64,000 bases of DNA, from positions 124,001 through 188,000 of the forward strand of contig JADJJE010000018.1 in the NCBI GenBank assembly GCA_016706685.1, in the 5' to 3' direction. The position numbers were made by a program, and so were the translations under genes. Below the pieces are notes generated by a model that worked only from the letters and a program-made list of their open reading frames with translations, had not been told where the DNA came from and made no database searches. Shown one piece after another: positions 1 to 8,972 of this stretch (its first letter is position 1; each line of letters starts with the position of its first letter). The DNA comes from Sandaracinaceae bacterium (GTDB lineage Bacteria; Myxococcota_A; Polyangia; Polyangiales; Houyiibacteriaceae).

Positions 1-356
<356 letters not shown>

Positions 357-360
<4 letters not shown>

Positions 361-704
361 GGTGCTTTGATGGTTGGTAGGGCCGCGAGGGTGGCTTTGA
401 CGGTGCGGAGGTCTTGGTCGCAGTCGGTGATGTTGCCGGTGTACTCGATGATGTGGACGCCGGTGATGTACCAGGTGCCCACGACCAGGAGGATGACCTG
501 GATGACGACGGCGAGGGCCCACCAGACGCTGGTGAGGACGCCCACGGGGACGGCGATGACGACCAGGGCGATCATCTTGATGGCGTTGTTGCGGTCGCGC
601 TCGCTGGACGCTTTCAGCTGGACGAGGCGCTCGCGCTCGCGCTCCAAGAGGAAGACTTGGTGCCGGAGTCCTTCGGGGGAGTCGGGGGCGAGGGAGGTGC
701 GCAC
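357..704 (-). CDS. Small membrane protein of unknown function, two TM segments
   Basis: A 115-residue protein with a charged, Glu/Arg-rich N-terminal segment (about residues 18-38, possibly helical or coiled coil). Two adjacent hydrophobic stretches follow at about 44-60 and 62-80, then a polar tail. The topology suggests an inner-membrane hairpin with both ends in the cytoplasm. I do not recognise the family. Its stop overlaps the ilvD start by 4 bp, which suggests translational coupling, but this says little about function. A tRNA-Leu gene lies just beyond its start on the opposite strand. Confidence 0.65.
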
Positions 705-799
705 CGCACACGTTTGTCATGCGCCCGCGGGGGGGTCAACGGTGCCGGCGCGCGAGGGCTTGCGCCAAGCGCGAAGAGGTCGCACCGTTGCGCCCTGCC

Positions 800-883
800 G
801 CGAGGATGGCGGAATGGCAGACGCGCCGGGTTTAGGTTCCGGTATCGCAAGATGTGGAGGTTCGAGTCCTCTTCCTCGCACCA
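800..883 (+). tRNA. tRNA-Leu, anticodon UAG
   Basis: The acceptor stem GCGAGGA (800-806) pairs with TCCTCGC near the 3' end, followed by discriminator A and an encoded CCA (to 883). The anticodon arm is CCGGG-TTTAGGT-TCCGG, giving anticodon TAG, which reads CUA and related leucine codons. The T-arm has the standard TTCGAGT loop. There is an extended variable arm (TATCGCAAGATG), as expected for a class II tRNA. It lies alone between two minus-strand genes. Confidence 0.95.
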
Positions 884-905
884 GGCCCCCCGCGCGTGGC
901 TCGTC

Positions 906-2498
906 TCAGGCGGGTGGCGCGGCGGGGAGGCGCAGGCGGAAAGTGGAGCCGTGGCCGGGCTCGCTGCGGACCTCGATGCTGCCGCCGTAGCCTTGGATGA
1001 TGCCGTAGACCGTGGCGAGGCCGAGGCCGGTGCCTTCGCCTTCGGGCTTGGTGGTGAAGAAGGGCTCGAAGATGCGGCCGCGGGTGGCGGAGTCCATGCC
1101 CATGCCGGTGTCTTCCACCTCGACCACCACGTCTCCGTCGAGCGCGAAGGTGCTGATGGCCAGCAGGCCGCCGTTGGGCATGGCGTCCACCGCGTTGACC
1201 ACCAGGTTCACGAAGATCTGGCTCAGGTGGCTGGACGCGGCGAGCACGAAGAGGGGGTCGGGCGTGAGCGTGAGCGTGAGCGTGATGTGTTCGGGGGTGA
1301 GGCGTTCGAGCAGCTGACGCAGGCCCTCGAGCTGCTCGTTCACGTCCAGGCGCTCGGGGGGCGTGGGGTTCTGGCGCGCGAACGACAGCAGCTGACGCGT
1401 GAGGTCCGCGGCGCGGGAGGCCGCGTCGAAGATGCCCTCGAGCCCGGAGGACACGCGCGGGTCTTCGGGGCTCGCGGTGCGGCGCACCAGCTCGGCGCTG
1501 CCCACGATCACCGTGAGAATGTTGTTGAAGTCGTGGGCCACGCCGCCCGCCAGGCGGCCCAAAGACTCCATGCGGGTGGTGCTCTCGAGGCGCCGCTCGA
1601 GCTGCATGCGCTCCTCGGCCAGCCGAAAGCGCTGCAGCTCGTGGGTGAGCTGCACGTAGACCAGGGCGGAGACCAGCGCGACCAGCGCGATGGCGAAGAG
1701 GAACACTACGTCGGGGCGTCCGGCGCGCATCTGAGACCACAGCTCGTCGCGCGGCCAGACCTGCAGGGTCCAGCGCCGGTCGAGGACGTCGAAGGTGGCG
1801 GAGGAGCTCGGGCGGCCATCGGTCGCGGCGGCGTGGTCTTCGTCGCTGCGGAGCGCCACCAGGCTCTGGCCGGCGTCGTCGTCCAGCTGCAGCACGTAGC
1901 CGTCGAGCACGCGGCCGCGCAGCGCGGTGGTCATGATGGGATCGATGCGGAAGACCCCGTTCACGAAGCCCGCGGCACCGCCCGCGCGGATGGGGACGTA
2001 GACCGCGAAGCCGCGTCCCCCCTGGAACAGGTCGATGGCGTCGGACACGTGCGGCTGGCCGCTCGCGACGGTGGCCTCGAAGGCCGGCCGCGCGTGCGGG
2101 CTGTCGTGGATGTCGCGGCCGAGCGCCCGCAGGTTGTCGCGCTCGGGGGTGACGACCTCGATGATCCCCTCGGGCGACATCCAGTTGATGGCTTGGAAGC
2201 CGCCGAACTCGCGCTGCGCGATGAGCGCCTCGGCCGTGAACGACGGGCGACTGGCCATGGCCAGGCGCGACACGGCGATGCCGCGTGTGGCCAAGAGGCG
2301 CGCGTGGATGTAGTCGCCCAGGCGCAGTGCGGCCTGATCGGCGGTGAGGTCCACTTGAGACGCGACGCTGCGCGACCACTCGCGCCGCTGGTGGAGCCAC
2401 GTGGCTGCGAGCACCCCCGACACCAGCGTGAAGAGGAGCAGGGAGAGCCAGCGCGCGCGCTTCACCTTCTTCGGGTCGAGAGATGCGGCGCTCACCAT
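906..2498 (-). CDS. Membrane sensor histidine kinase with periplasmic CHASE-like domain
   Basis: A 530-residue two-component sensor kinase. Two membrane segments at about 17-35 and 263-282 bracket a periplasmic domain of roughly 225 residues that looks CHASE-like (FGGFQAINWMSPEG, RGFAVYVPI). The cytoplasmic part has an H-box GVAHDFNNIL with His322, an N-box NLVVNAVDAM at 431-440, a D-box VEDTGMGM near 462-468 and a G2 box GTGLGL at 489-494. The HDFNN type of H-box is typical of NtrB-like and hybrid kinases. There is no receiver domain and no response regulator next door, so the partner lies elsewhere. The ligand is unknown. Confidence 0.9.
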   Translation of the reverse strand: MVSAASLDPKKVKRARWLSLLLFTLVSGVLAATWLHQRREWSRSVASQVDLTADQAALRLGDYIHARLLATRGIAVSRLAMASRPSFTAEALIAQREFGGFQAINWMSPEGIIEVVTPERDNLRALGRDIHDSPHARPAFEATVASGQPHVSDAIDLFQGGRGFAVYVPIRAGGAAGFVNGVFRIDPIMTTALRGRVLDGYVLQLDDDAGQSLVALRSDEDHAAATDGRPSSSATFDVLDRRWTLQVWPRDELWSQMRAGRPDVVFLFAIALVALVSALVYVQLTHELQRFRLAEERMQLERRLESTTRMESLGRLAGGVAHDFNNILTVIVGSAELVRRTASPEDPRVSSGLEGIFDAASRAADLTRQLLSFARQNPTPPERLDVNEQLEGLRQLLERLTPEHITLTLTLTPDPLFVLAASSHLSQIFVNLVVNAVDAMPNGGLLAISTFALDGDVVVEVEDTGMGMDSATRGRIFEPFFTTKPEGEGTGLGLATVYGIIQGYGGSIEVRSEPGHGSTFRLRLPAAPPA

Positions 2499-2564
2499 TG
2501 ACCCCAGCCTACCGCTTTTGCGGCCAGCTACCCGGGCTTGTTTTCCTGGGTCCCCCGGTGGGGA

Positions 2565-3167
2565 CTAGGCTAGGAGCGCGAGCAGGGCCTCCAGCTGCTC
2601 CTCGATGGCGCGCTGCGTCTCGCCGGCGGAGAGCCCGTGCTCCCGACGCAGCGTGTACCAAGTGCGGCCCCCGGTGAGGGTCAGGACCATGGCCACGCGG
2701 CGCTTCTTCTCCGTGGCGCTGAGCCCTGCGAAAGCGTCTCCATGACGGGCCTGTAGCCATGCGGCCTGGAGCTCGCGGCTGCGCTGCACGTACTGCCGAA
2801 CGCCGGGCACGCGGTGCTCGTGCGCCATCACGCGGATGCTCTGGTCGCCGTGCGCCTCGTAGAACGTCATCAGCTGGCGCAGCGCGGAGCGCCAGTCGTC
2901 CACGCGCCCGGGCTCGAAGCCAGCCATCATGGTGGCGAGGAAGCGCTCGGCCACCTCGGCGAACAGCGCCTCCTTGGAGCCCGCGGTGCGCACCACGGTC
3001 TGCAGGCCCACGCCCGCGCGCTCGGCGATCTCGCGCAGGGACACGGCGTCGTAGTCTTGCTCGCCGAAGCACGCGGCCGCCGCGTCCAGCACGCGCTCGC
3101 GCGTGAGGGCGGCGCTCTCGGCGCGGGCACCCATGCGGTAGGCGCGGGGCTCAGGCGCGCTGGGCAT
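2565..3167 (-). CDS. TetR family transcriptional regulator
   Basis: A 200-residue repressor-type protein. The N-terminal helix-turn-helix is at about 20-65 (ERVLDAAAACFGEQDYDAVSLREIAERAGVG, here split as ERVLDAAAACFG and SLREIAERAGVG), ending with KEALFAEVAERF. The remaining residues form the variable ligand-binding domain. The gene overlaps the 3' end of the desaturase-like gene by 17 bp on the same strand, so both are probably read from the promoter at 4126-4154. A palindrome overlaps that promoter and could be its binding site. A lipid or hydrophobic ligand is plausible from the partner gene but is not shown. Confidence 0.88.
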   Translation of the reverse strand: MPSAPEPRAYRMGARAESAALTRERVLDAAAACFGEQDYDAVSLREIAERAGVGLQTVVRTAGSKEALFAEVAERFLATMMAGFEPGRVDDWRSALRQLMTFYEAHGDQSIRVMAHEHRVPGVRQYVQRSRELQAAWLQARHGDAFAGLSATEKKRRVAMVLTLTGGRTWYTLRREHGLSAGETQRAIEEQLEALLALLA

Positions 3168-4119
3168 GCGCGCTCGCGTGCGGGCCGTCCGTGGACGGCT
3201 GCGGTGTCACGGCCAGCGCCTCGTAGCGCCCCAGCCGGAAGGGCACGGCCAGGTGCGCGAGGTACGATTCGGGCACCGCGGCGTCGGCGATGCCCACCAC
3301 CGTGCCGGCCTGCTCGCCGCGCGGCAGGTGGAACGTGCGGAACACGTGGTCCCACAGCATGGTGGTGTTGCCGAAGTTGGTGTTGGACTCGTGCAGGTGC
3401 ACCGAGTGGTGGTAGCGGTGCACGTCCGACGTGGCCACCACGTAGCTCAGCCAGCCGGGGCGCAAGTCGATGTTGGCGTGCTGGAGCAGGCCGTTTACCG
3501 CCTTGAACACCGTCCATGCGGCCAGCGCCGCAGGCGAGATGCCCAGCAGGATGAGCGGGCCCGTCTCGCATGTGAGCGTGAGGACCGCGTTGAGCGGGTG
3601 CGTGCGCGCGCTGGCCAGCACGTGCAGCTGCGCGGGCGTGTGGTGCACCGCGTGCAAGCGCCAGCCGAAGCGCGTGAGGTGCATGAAGCGGTGCGCGCTG
3701 TAGGCGCCGAAGTCCGAGATCACCAGCGCCAGCACCAGCTGCAGCGCCACTGGCCAGGTGCTCGGCCAGAGCCCCACGCCCACCGCGCCCGCGAGGCGCG
3801 CGCCCACGTCCACGAGCAGCGCGAAGATCACCGCGCGCACCAGCGGGGCCACCGCGAACGCCGTCATGGCGTTGTGCAACACGTCGATGCCCAGCGTGCC
3901 CCAGCTGGGCCGCCAGTCCGGCGTGTGCGGCATGCGCTGCTCCACGAACAGCAGCAGCGCGCCCACCCACACCACAGCAAGCAGCGTGGCTTGCGGGGCC
4001 TCGAGGCCGAGGCGCTGCCCGAGCCACAGCGTGCCCAGCGCGAGCAAGAGAGCGCCCGCGTAGCCGGTGCGCGAGACGAAGCGGCGAAGTGGCGTGGGTT
4101 GATTTGATGGTAACTGCAT
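3151..4119 (-). CDS. Sterol desaturase / fatty acid hydroxylase family membrane protein
   Basis: A 322-residue integral membrane di-iron oxygenase. The three histidine boxes are clear: HRFMH at 143-147, HAVHH at 156-160 and HRYHH at 234-238, with an extra HANID at 214-218. Hydrophobic segments lie at about 20-60, 85-110, 125-142 and 185-215. The family hydroxylates or desaturates sterols, fatty acids or carotenoids, and the substrate here is unknown. The ATG at 4117-4119 was chosen because the upstream in-frame codons run into the promoter. This would make the mRNA almost leaderless. The TetR gene downstream overlaps by 17 bp. Confidence 0.9.
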   Translation of the reverse strand: MQLPSNQPTPLRRFVSRTGYAGALLLALGTLWLGQRLGLEAPQATLLAVVWVGALLLFVEQRMPHTPDWRPSWGTLGIDVLHNAMTAFAVAPLVRAVIFALLVDVGARLAGAVGVGLWPSTWPVALQLVLALVISDFGAYSAHRFMHLTRFGWRLHAVHHTPAQLHVLASARTHPLNAVLTLTCETGPLILLGISPAALAAWTVFKAVNGLLQHANIDLRPGWLSYVVATSDVHRYHHSVHLHESNTNFGNTTMLWDHVFRTFHLPRGEQAGTVVGIADAAVPESYLAHLAVPFRLGRYEALAVTPQPSTDGPHASAHAQRA

Positions 4120-4130
4120 TACCACGTAAT
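4109..4130. promoter_or_regulatory. Probable TetR operator: two overlapping palindromes on the -10 and start codon
   Basis: ATTAC-N3-GTAAT (4118-4130) overlaps the -10 hexamer and the start codon. GGTAA-N5-TTACC (4109-4123) is a second dyad that shares the ATTACC segment with the first. The position is ideal for repression by the TetR protein encoded in the same operon. Binding is inferred, not shown. Confidence 0.5.
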
Positions 4131-4154
4131 AGAGCGGAGGCGGGCACGCGTCAA
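4126..4154 (-). promoter_or_regulatory. Sigma70-type promoter of the desaturase-TetR operon
   Basis: On the minus strand there is TTGACG (4149-4154), a spacer of exactly 17 nt, then TATTAC (4126-4131). Transcription expected about 7 nt downstream would begin at or next to the A of the start codon at 4119, implying a leaderless transcript. No Shine-Dalgarno sequence precedes this ATG, which agrees. Confidence 0.65.
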
Positions 4155-4246
4155 GAGCCACCCGTTTGGTCGGTGAACTCGGGCGACATCGCCTGTGCGA
4201 GCCGCTGGCGCCGGTGCTCGGGTTCGGCCGTGATAGGTTTGACCTC

Positions 4247-6250
4247 GTGACCGCGCCCAACCCAAAGCCAGCGCCCAGGAAGGCGACGAAGCGTGGGAGC
4301 GCGAGGGCGCTCGAGACGCCCGAGACGCCCGAGGCGGCCACGGCGCCGGGCGACGCGCCGATCCTCGCGCTCGCGATCTGGGGAGACATCGTTGCGACGG
4401 CGGACGGCGACGGTCGCGTGCGGACCTGGCACTTCAAGGGCACGCAGCTCGTCGAGCGCGGGACGCTCCACGGGAGCGTGGAGGAGCCCATCACGTCGCT
4501 CGCGACGACAGCGCCTGGTTTCGTCGGAGCGGGCACTTCACTCGTGGCCTTCAGCACGGCATGCGAGGAGCTCGCACGGACGGCGCTGCCCGCGGTCGCG
4601 ACCAGCGTCGTCGTTCGGGGTGACGCGGTGTACGTGCTCGCGGGGAAGCTCCTCCGCTTCGTTCTCCCGGACCTACAGGCCAGCGGCCAGTGGAAGCACG
4701 CGAAGGGCATCACGTCGGAACTCGACGTGGATGACGAAGGAGCGCGCGCGCTCGTCCTGCGTGACAACAAGCAGGTCGAGCTCATCGACCTCGTGAAGCG
4801 CAAGAGCCTTGCGGACTGGACGCGCAGCAGCCGCAAGATCAAGGCGCTCTCGGTGCGCTTCAGCCGTGCAGGCAAGGTCCTCTTGGTCTCCGACGAGGAC
4901 ATGCGCCTCTCCCGCGTGAAGGACAGCACCGGCCGAATCACGAGCGAGGAGTTCACGCTCGAAGGTTTCTCGAACGGCCCGCTCGTCCTCGACAGCGCAC
5001 GTTCCGTCGCGGCCATCGGAAGCGAGGGAGAGGGCGTGGAGGTCATCGACCTCGAGCCCGCGCGCACGCGGTTCTTCCTCGACCCGAGGATCACGGACGC
5101 GGGCGAGAAGGCGATCGCGGGCATGAACCGCATCCCGAACTTCAAGGAGCTCGCGCCGGGCTTCTTCGTTCGGCACGGCTCGGTCAAGGCGCCCCCCGCG
5201 CCCTCGACCCTCAGCGCGGTCGCGGTGACGGACGGCGGGGGCGTCGTCGCTGCGGGCTTCCTGTCCGGCGACGTGGTGGTCGCGGACACAGCAAGCGGTG
5301 CGGTCGTGTCGAGCCAGCGCGGCGTGCTCGGCGAAGCGCGCTGCAAGGCCAGGCATCCGTCGAGCGACGTCATCGCGTACGCGAGGGTCGAGCGGGACGT
5401 CTGGCTGCTCCATGCCGATGGGCGCTTCGCTATCGTGGACGTCGAGCGCCAAGTCGTGCGCGAAGGACCCCGGCTCGCACTCGAAGGAGACCTCGGAGAG
5501 GGCTGTAAGCTCGCGGTCGCGTCGGACACGGTCACGTCCTTGAGCGCGGGGCGCATCCACCGGTGGTCACGGCACGATGGCACCCTGCTCGTCGCGCGCG
5601 ACCTGCCGCGGAACAAGGGAGCCTACCTCGACGGCGCATCGGTGCTGCTGCTGCCGCTCGACTCCCTCGGACATGACGGGTTCGACATCGTCGCGCTCGA
5701 CGTGGAGAGTGGGGAGTCGAGGGTCGTGGTCCACGTCGATCGAGACGCCGAGCGGTTCGCCCTGGGCAACGATCCGAAGCACTGGGCCGCGTTCGGTCGC
5801 CGCGGCACACAGCCTATCCTCACGATCTGGGCGGGCAAGGGCCTCACGATCGCGCAGGAGTTCGCGTTCGATCTCGCGTCGGGTGAGCTGGGACGAGAGC
5901 TCCCATGGGGAGCGCCGGCGACAGGAGCCTTCGTCACCGCGCCCGACGTCTCGAACCCGCTCGAGCCGAGCGGCGCCGTGCGCGTGACCAGTGTCGAGAC
6001 CGGAGAAGAGATCCTCCGCTGCCCCTATGAACCGGGCGACCTGCCGGTCAGGGGTGCGGCCACGTTCGATGTCGACTCCAAGAACGTGGCCGCAGAGGTC
6101 AGCGACTCGCTCGTCGCGGTGTGGCGCCCAGGCGCGAGGCGCCTCGTCCTCGGCGGTCACCGTCGAGTGACGAAGCTCTGGGTGAGCGCGAAGACCCTCG
6201 TCGTGCGAGACAGCTCTTGGGTGCGCGTCTGGGACATCAGCGGCCCATGA
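4247..6250 (+). CDS. WD40-like beta-propeller protein of unknown function
   Basis: About 667 residues from the GTG at 4247. An in-frame ATG at 4166 would add 27 residues that look like non-coding sequence. A basic Pro/Ala-rich opening is followed by repeating units of about 40-50 residues. They have hydrophobic strands and local endings such as DGDGRVRTWHFKG, SDEDMRLSRVKD, LHADGRFAIVDVE and, at the C-terminus, DSSWVRVWDISG. The pattern fits one or two WD40/YVTN-type propellers, which usually act as interaction scaffolds. There is no signal peptide or catalytic motif. It is divergent from the desaturase gene. Confidence 0.7.
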   Translation: MTAPNPKPAPRKATKRGSARALETPETPEAATAPGDAPILALAIWGDIVATADGDGRVRTWHFKGTQLVERGTLHGSVEEPITSLATTAPGFVGAGTSLVAFSTACEELARTALPAVATSVVVRGDAVYVLAGKLLRFVLPDLQASGQWKHAKGITSELDVDDEGARALVLRDNKQVELIDLVKRKSLADWTRSSRKIKALSVRFSRAGKVLLVSDEDMRLSRVKDSTGRITSEEFTLEGFSNGPLVLDSARSVAAIGSEGEGVEVIDLEPARTRFFLDPRITDAGEKAIAGMNRIPNFKELAPGFFVRHGSVKAPPAPSTLSAVAVTDGGGVVAAGFLSGDVVVADTASGAVVSSQRGVLGEARCKARHPSSDVIAYARVERDVWLLHADGRFAIVDVERQVVREGPRLALEGDLGEGCKLAVASDTVTSLSAGRIHRWSRHDGTLLVARDLPRNKGAYLDGASVLLLPLDSLGHDGFDIVALDVESGESRVVVHVDRDAERFALGNDPKHWAAFGRRGTQPILTIWAGKGLTIAQEFAFDLASGELGRELPWGAPATGAFVTAPDVSNPLEPSGAVRVTSVETGEEILRCPYEPGDLPVRGAATFDVDSKNVAAEVSDSLVAVWRPGARRLVLGGHRRVTKLWVSAKTLVVRDSSWVRVWDISGP

Positions 6251-6363
6251 GCTGAGACGCAGGACGCTGTCGGTCAGCGCGCTCTCTTGTTCGCGGATGG
6301 CGGCCCGCCAGTCCGGGACGCCAGGATCCCGAGTGACATGGCCCCCGTTGGCGCTCGCCGTCC

Positions 6364-7122
6364 CTACTGCACGGTGGCGGCGACTGCCTCGGACACGCGG
6401 CCTTGCGCGTCCACGAACAGGACCTCCACGGAGGCGCCTTGCTGCACCAGCTCGCCAGGGCGGCCGGGCTGGCAACGGCCACCAGCGTTGTTGAACGAGA
6501 AGCTCACCTGGTCGGGCGCGTCGAGCGGGACGGCAAAGCCATCGGCGGCGGCAGGGCGACCGGCGGCAGGGGCGTTGCGCACCACGATGCCGAAGGTGCC
6601 GGCCGGCGCCGGCGCCGAGATGGTCAGCGTGTTGTAGGCGGCTGCCGTGCTGGGGCCGCGTGGCCCGCCCTGGACCTGGCGCGACGGGTAGAAGCGCAGG
6701 CGCGGTCCGCTCGGGGGCGCGAGGGGCTCGGTGCTCGCGCGGGCCATGGTGAAGTCACGCTCGCTCGAGCCGGCCATGGCGCGGATGGCGCCGGTGGTAC
6801 GGGCGCGTGGGCGGAGCACCACCCAGCCGGGGGCCAGCTCGATGCGCGTGCTGGGGAGCGCGCGCGTGCCGCGGCGGAGCGACTCGCGCGGCGGGTCGTT
6901 CGGGCCGGCGGCGGCGTCGGGTCGGCCCGAGGCCAGCGTGGGCGCGAACAGCACGCCCCCATCGGCGGGAAGCGTGGTGCCCGCGGCGGCCGCGAAGCTC
7001 GTCTCGAAGTGGCGGATCGTGGCGCATGCCCCCGCGCTCGCCCGCGGAACCGGGCTGGCCAGCATGCCCAGCACTACCATCATCAACGAACCCAGGCCCA
7101 GTTGAGTCACCCTCGTGCGCAT
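6364..7122 (-). CDS. Secreted protein of unknown function
   Basis: About 252 residues from the ATG at 7122, which has GAGGTGA six bases upstream. An in-frame codon 24 nt earlier is less likely. A Sec signal peptide covers about residues 1-31 (hydrophobic LGSLMMVVLGMLA, cleavage near ASAGA). The mature part is rich in Ala, Pro and Arg and contains four or fewer Cys. It has beta-rich stretches such as YNTLTISAPAPAGTFGIVV and DQVSFSFNNAGG near the end. I do not recognise a family. It is most likely periplasmic or exported, and stands alone between opposite-strand genes. Confidence 0.7.
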   Translation of the reverse strand: MRTRVTQLGLGSLMMVVLGMLASPVPRASAGACATIRHFETSFAAAAGTTLPADGGVLFAPTLASGRPDAAAGPNDPPRESLRRGTRALPSTRIELAPGWVVLRPRARTTGAIRAMAGSSERDFTMARASTEPLAPPSGPRLRFYPSRQVQGGPRGPSTAAAYNTLTISAPAPAGTFGIVVRNAPAAGRPAAADGFAVPLDAPDQVSFSFNNAGGRCQPGRPGELVQQGASVEVLFVDAQGRVSEAVAATVQ

Positions 7123-7220
7123 CGCTTTCACCTCTATTAACGTCAAGTTGGAAGCCGGTAGCGTTTCACAGCGACCCCCCGGTTGGCTAGCGTCAGCGAT
7201 GCGACCGGCGCCTCCGGCCC

Positions 7221-7249
7221 TTGACGCTGCCGGGTCCTGAGTCTATTGA
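7221..7249 (+). promoter_or_regulatory. Sigma70-type promoter of the regulator-menaquinone operon
   Basis: TTGACG (7221-7226), 17 nt, TATTGA (7244-7249). The -10 abuts and partly overlaps the palindrome at 7248-7273, so a bound repressor would block RNA polymerase. The promoter position also argues against any coding start at 7221. Confidence 0.65.
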
Positions 7250-7273
7250 ACTTTCAAGAGCTTTTGAAAGTTC
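7248..7273. promoter_or_regulatory. Perfect palindrome, probable operator of the GbsR/MarR regulator
   Basis: GAACTTTCAA (7248-7257) and its exact reverse complement TTGAAAGTTC (7264-7273) are separated by 6 nt. The AT-rich site sits between the -10 hexamer and the ATG at 7281, in strongly GC-rich surroundings. Autoregulation by the adjacent gene product is the simplest reading. Confidence 0.65.
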
Positions 7274-7280
7274 TGAAAGC

Positions 7281-7880
7281 ATGACCAGGCCGATCCGCAA
7301 TCTCACCGCCAGCCCCTCGGAGTCCACCACGGACACCGGGCCCGAGCTGGACGCGCCCGAGTGGTGGCGCGTGGAGCTGCAGGTGGCCGAGGCGGTGGGC
7401 CAGCTCATGGAGTTCTGGGGCTTCAAGCGCCAGATGGGGCGCCTCTGGACGGTGCTGTTCCTGTCGCCCGACCCGCTCGACGTGGCGGCCCTGACCGAGC
7501 GCCTGCAGATGAGCAGCAGCGCCGTGTCGCTCTCGCTGGCCGAGCTGGCCACCTGGGGGGCCGTGCGCAAGACCTGGGTCACCGGCGAGCGCCGCGACTT
7601 CTACAGCGTGGAGCCGCGCGTGTGGCGCCTGGTGCGCCAAGTGGTGGAGCGCCGCGAGCTGGTGCTGATCCGCGACGCGAGCGAGACCTTCGCAGCCGCC
7701 GACCGAGCGCTCAAGGAGCTGCGCAGCACCGGCCCCTCGCGTTCCGCCATCGCCTTCAAGCGGCGTCGCCTTGCCTACCTGCGCGCCCTCGCTAGCGTCG
7801 GCGACCGGATGGTGCGCGCCTTCGTGGCGGGCAAGACCGTCGACCCGAGCGAGCTCTCTTCCGCCGAGGAACAAGTCTGA
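7281..7880 (+). CDS. GbsR/MarR family transcriptional regulator
   Basis: A 199-residue regulator. The N-terminal 25 residues are disordered, then VAEAVGQLMEFWGFKRQMGRLWTVL (written here in part: QLMEFWGFKRQMGR) opens the GbsR-type winged helix. The recognition helix LQMSSSAVSLSLAELATWG follows at about 75-95, then the wing RKTWVTGERRDFYSV. A C-terminal helical part probably mediates dimerisation. The ATG at 7281 was chosen because the longer frame upstream is occupied by the promoter and operator. The stop overlaps the next gene's start by 1 bp, so it is the first gene of the menaquinone operon. The effector is unknown. Confidence 0.85.
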   Translation: MTRPIRNLTASPSESTTDTGPELDAPEWWRVELQVAEAVGQLMEFWGFKRQMGRLWTVLFLSPDPLDVAALTERLQMSSSAVSLSLAELATWGAVRKTWVTGERRDFYSVEPRVWRLVRQVVERRELVLIRDASETFAAADRALKELRSTGPSRSAIAFKRRRLAYLRALASVGDRMVRAFVAGKTVDPSELSSAEEQV

Positions 7881-8965
7881 TGTCGTTGCTCTCCGCCGTT
7901 CGTACCGACCCCTCGCGCGATGTCCTGCGCAGCCTGCGCTCCATCTGTGACGAGCAGGGCCTGGCCGAGCTGGCCGCGCGCCTCGCGGACCTCGGCGACC
8001 TGGTGCGCTGGGACATGAAGGACTTCGAGGGCGCGCTCAACACGCTGCCCACGCGCAACGCCGAGAAGAACGTGGTCACCGACAGCGCGCTGCACCTCAT
8101 CGCGCGTGGTGGCAAGCGCCTGCGGCCCATGTGCGTGGCGCTCGCGTCGCGCGTGGGCTCGGGCTTCAGCGACCAGGCCCGCGAGATGGGCGTGGCCGTG
8201 GAGCTGGTGCACTGCGCCACGCTGCTGCACGACGACGTCATCGACGAGAGCGACCAACGCCGTGGGGCCCCTGCTGCGCGCATGCTCTACGGCAACGCGG
8301 CCAGCATCTTCGCGGGGGACTGGCTCTTGGTGGAAGCGCTCCGCCGCGTGCGCAACGCTCGGGTGGAGGGGACGCTCGACCGCCTGCTGGCTATCATCGA
8401 GGAGATGATCTTCGCCGAGGCGCTGCAGCTCGAGAACCGCGGGAAGATCGACACCCGCCGCGAGAGTTACTTCAAGGTGGTCGAAGGCAAGACAGCGGCG
8501 CTCTTTCGGTGGGCCATGTACGCGGGCGGTCGCGCCGGCGGCCTGGACGAGACCACCTGCAAGACGCTCGAGGACTACGGCACGCACCTGGGCATGGCGT
8601 TCCAGCTCATCGACGACTGGCTGGACTACGCGGGCGACCAGCAGGCCACCGGCAAGGCGCTCTTCACGGACCTGCGTGAGGGCAAGATGACCTACCCGCT
8701 GCTCCACGCCTACGAGCAGGACCCCAGCGTGGGCGTGCTGCTGGGCGAGATCCTGGGCGCCGACGACGTGGACCCTGTGCGCACCGCGGCCCTGCACGAG
8801 TCCTTGAAGCAGGCGCTGGTCCGCACGGGCGCGCTCGACGCCTGCCGTGCCCTGGCCCTAAGCCACGCCGACCGCGCCGCGGCCGTGCTCTCTCCACTGC
8901 CCGACTCGCGCGCCATCGAGGCGCTCCTGACCGTTGCCCAAGCTACCGTTCACCGGGAAGCCTGA
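7880..8965 (+). CDS. Long-chain polyprenyl diphosphate synthase
   Basis: A 361-residue trans-prenyltransferase that condenses IPP units onto an allylic diphosphate. The first Asp-rich motif is LLHDDVIDE (DDVID at 118-122), the GGKRLRP IPP-binding motif is at 77-83 and the second Asp-rich motif is LIDDWLDYAGD at about 246-256. The position within the men operon points to making the menaquinone side chain, but the chain length cannot be read from sequence alone. The N-terminal extension of about 45 residues (with EQGLAELAARLADLGDLV) is longer than in E. coli IspB. It starts 1 bp into the regulator's stop codon. Confidence 0.92.
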   Translation: MSLLSAVRTDPSRDVLRSLRSICDEQGLAELAARLADLGDLVRWDMKDFEGALNTLPTRNAEKNVVTDSALHLIARGGKRLRPMCVALASRVGSGFSDQAREMGVAVELVHCATLLHDDVIDESDQRRGAPAARMLYGNAASIFAGDWLLVEALRRVRNARVEGTLDRLLAIIEEMIFAEALQLENRGKIDTRRESYFKVVEGKTAALFRWAMYAGGRAGGLDETTCKTLEDYGTHLGMAFQLIDDWLDYAGDQQATGKALFTDLREGKMTYPLLHAYEQDPSVGVLLGEILGADDVDPVRTAALHESLKQALVRTGALDACRALALSHADRAAAVLSPLPDSRAIEALLTVAQATVHREA

Positions 8966-8972
8966 GATCACC

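Noticed and set aside
414..2501. 695-residue plus-strand open frame
   Set aside because: Antisense to the histidine kinase with conserved H, N, D and G boxes; it also runs through the tRNA gene. No domain is visible in it.
3151..5616. 821-residue version of the desaturase-like protein
   Set aside because: The added N-terminal part is antisense to the beta-propeller gene and would need to start upstream of the promoter at 4126-4154.
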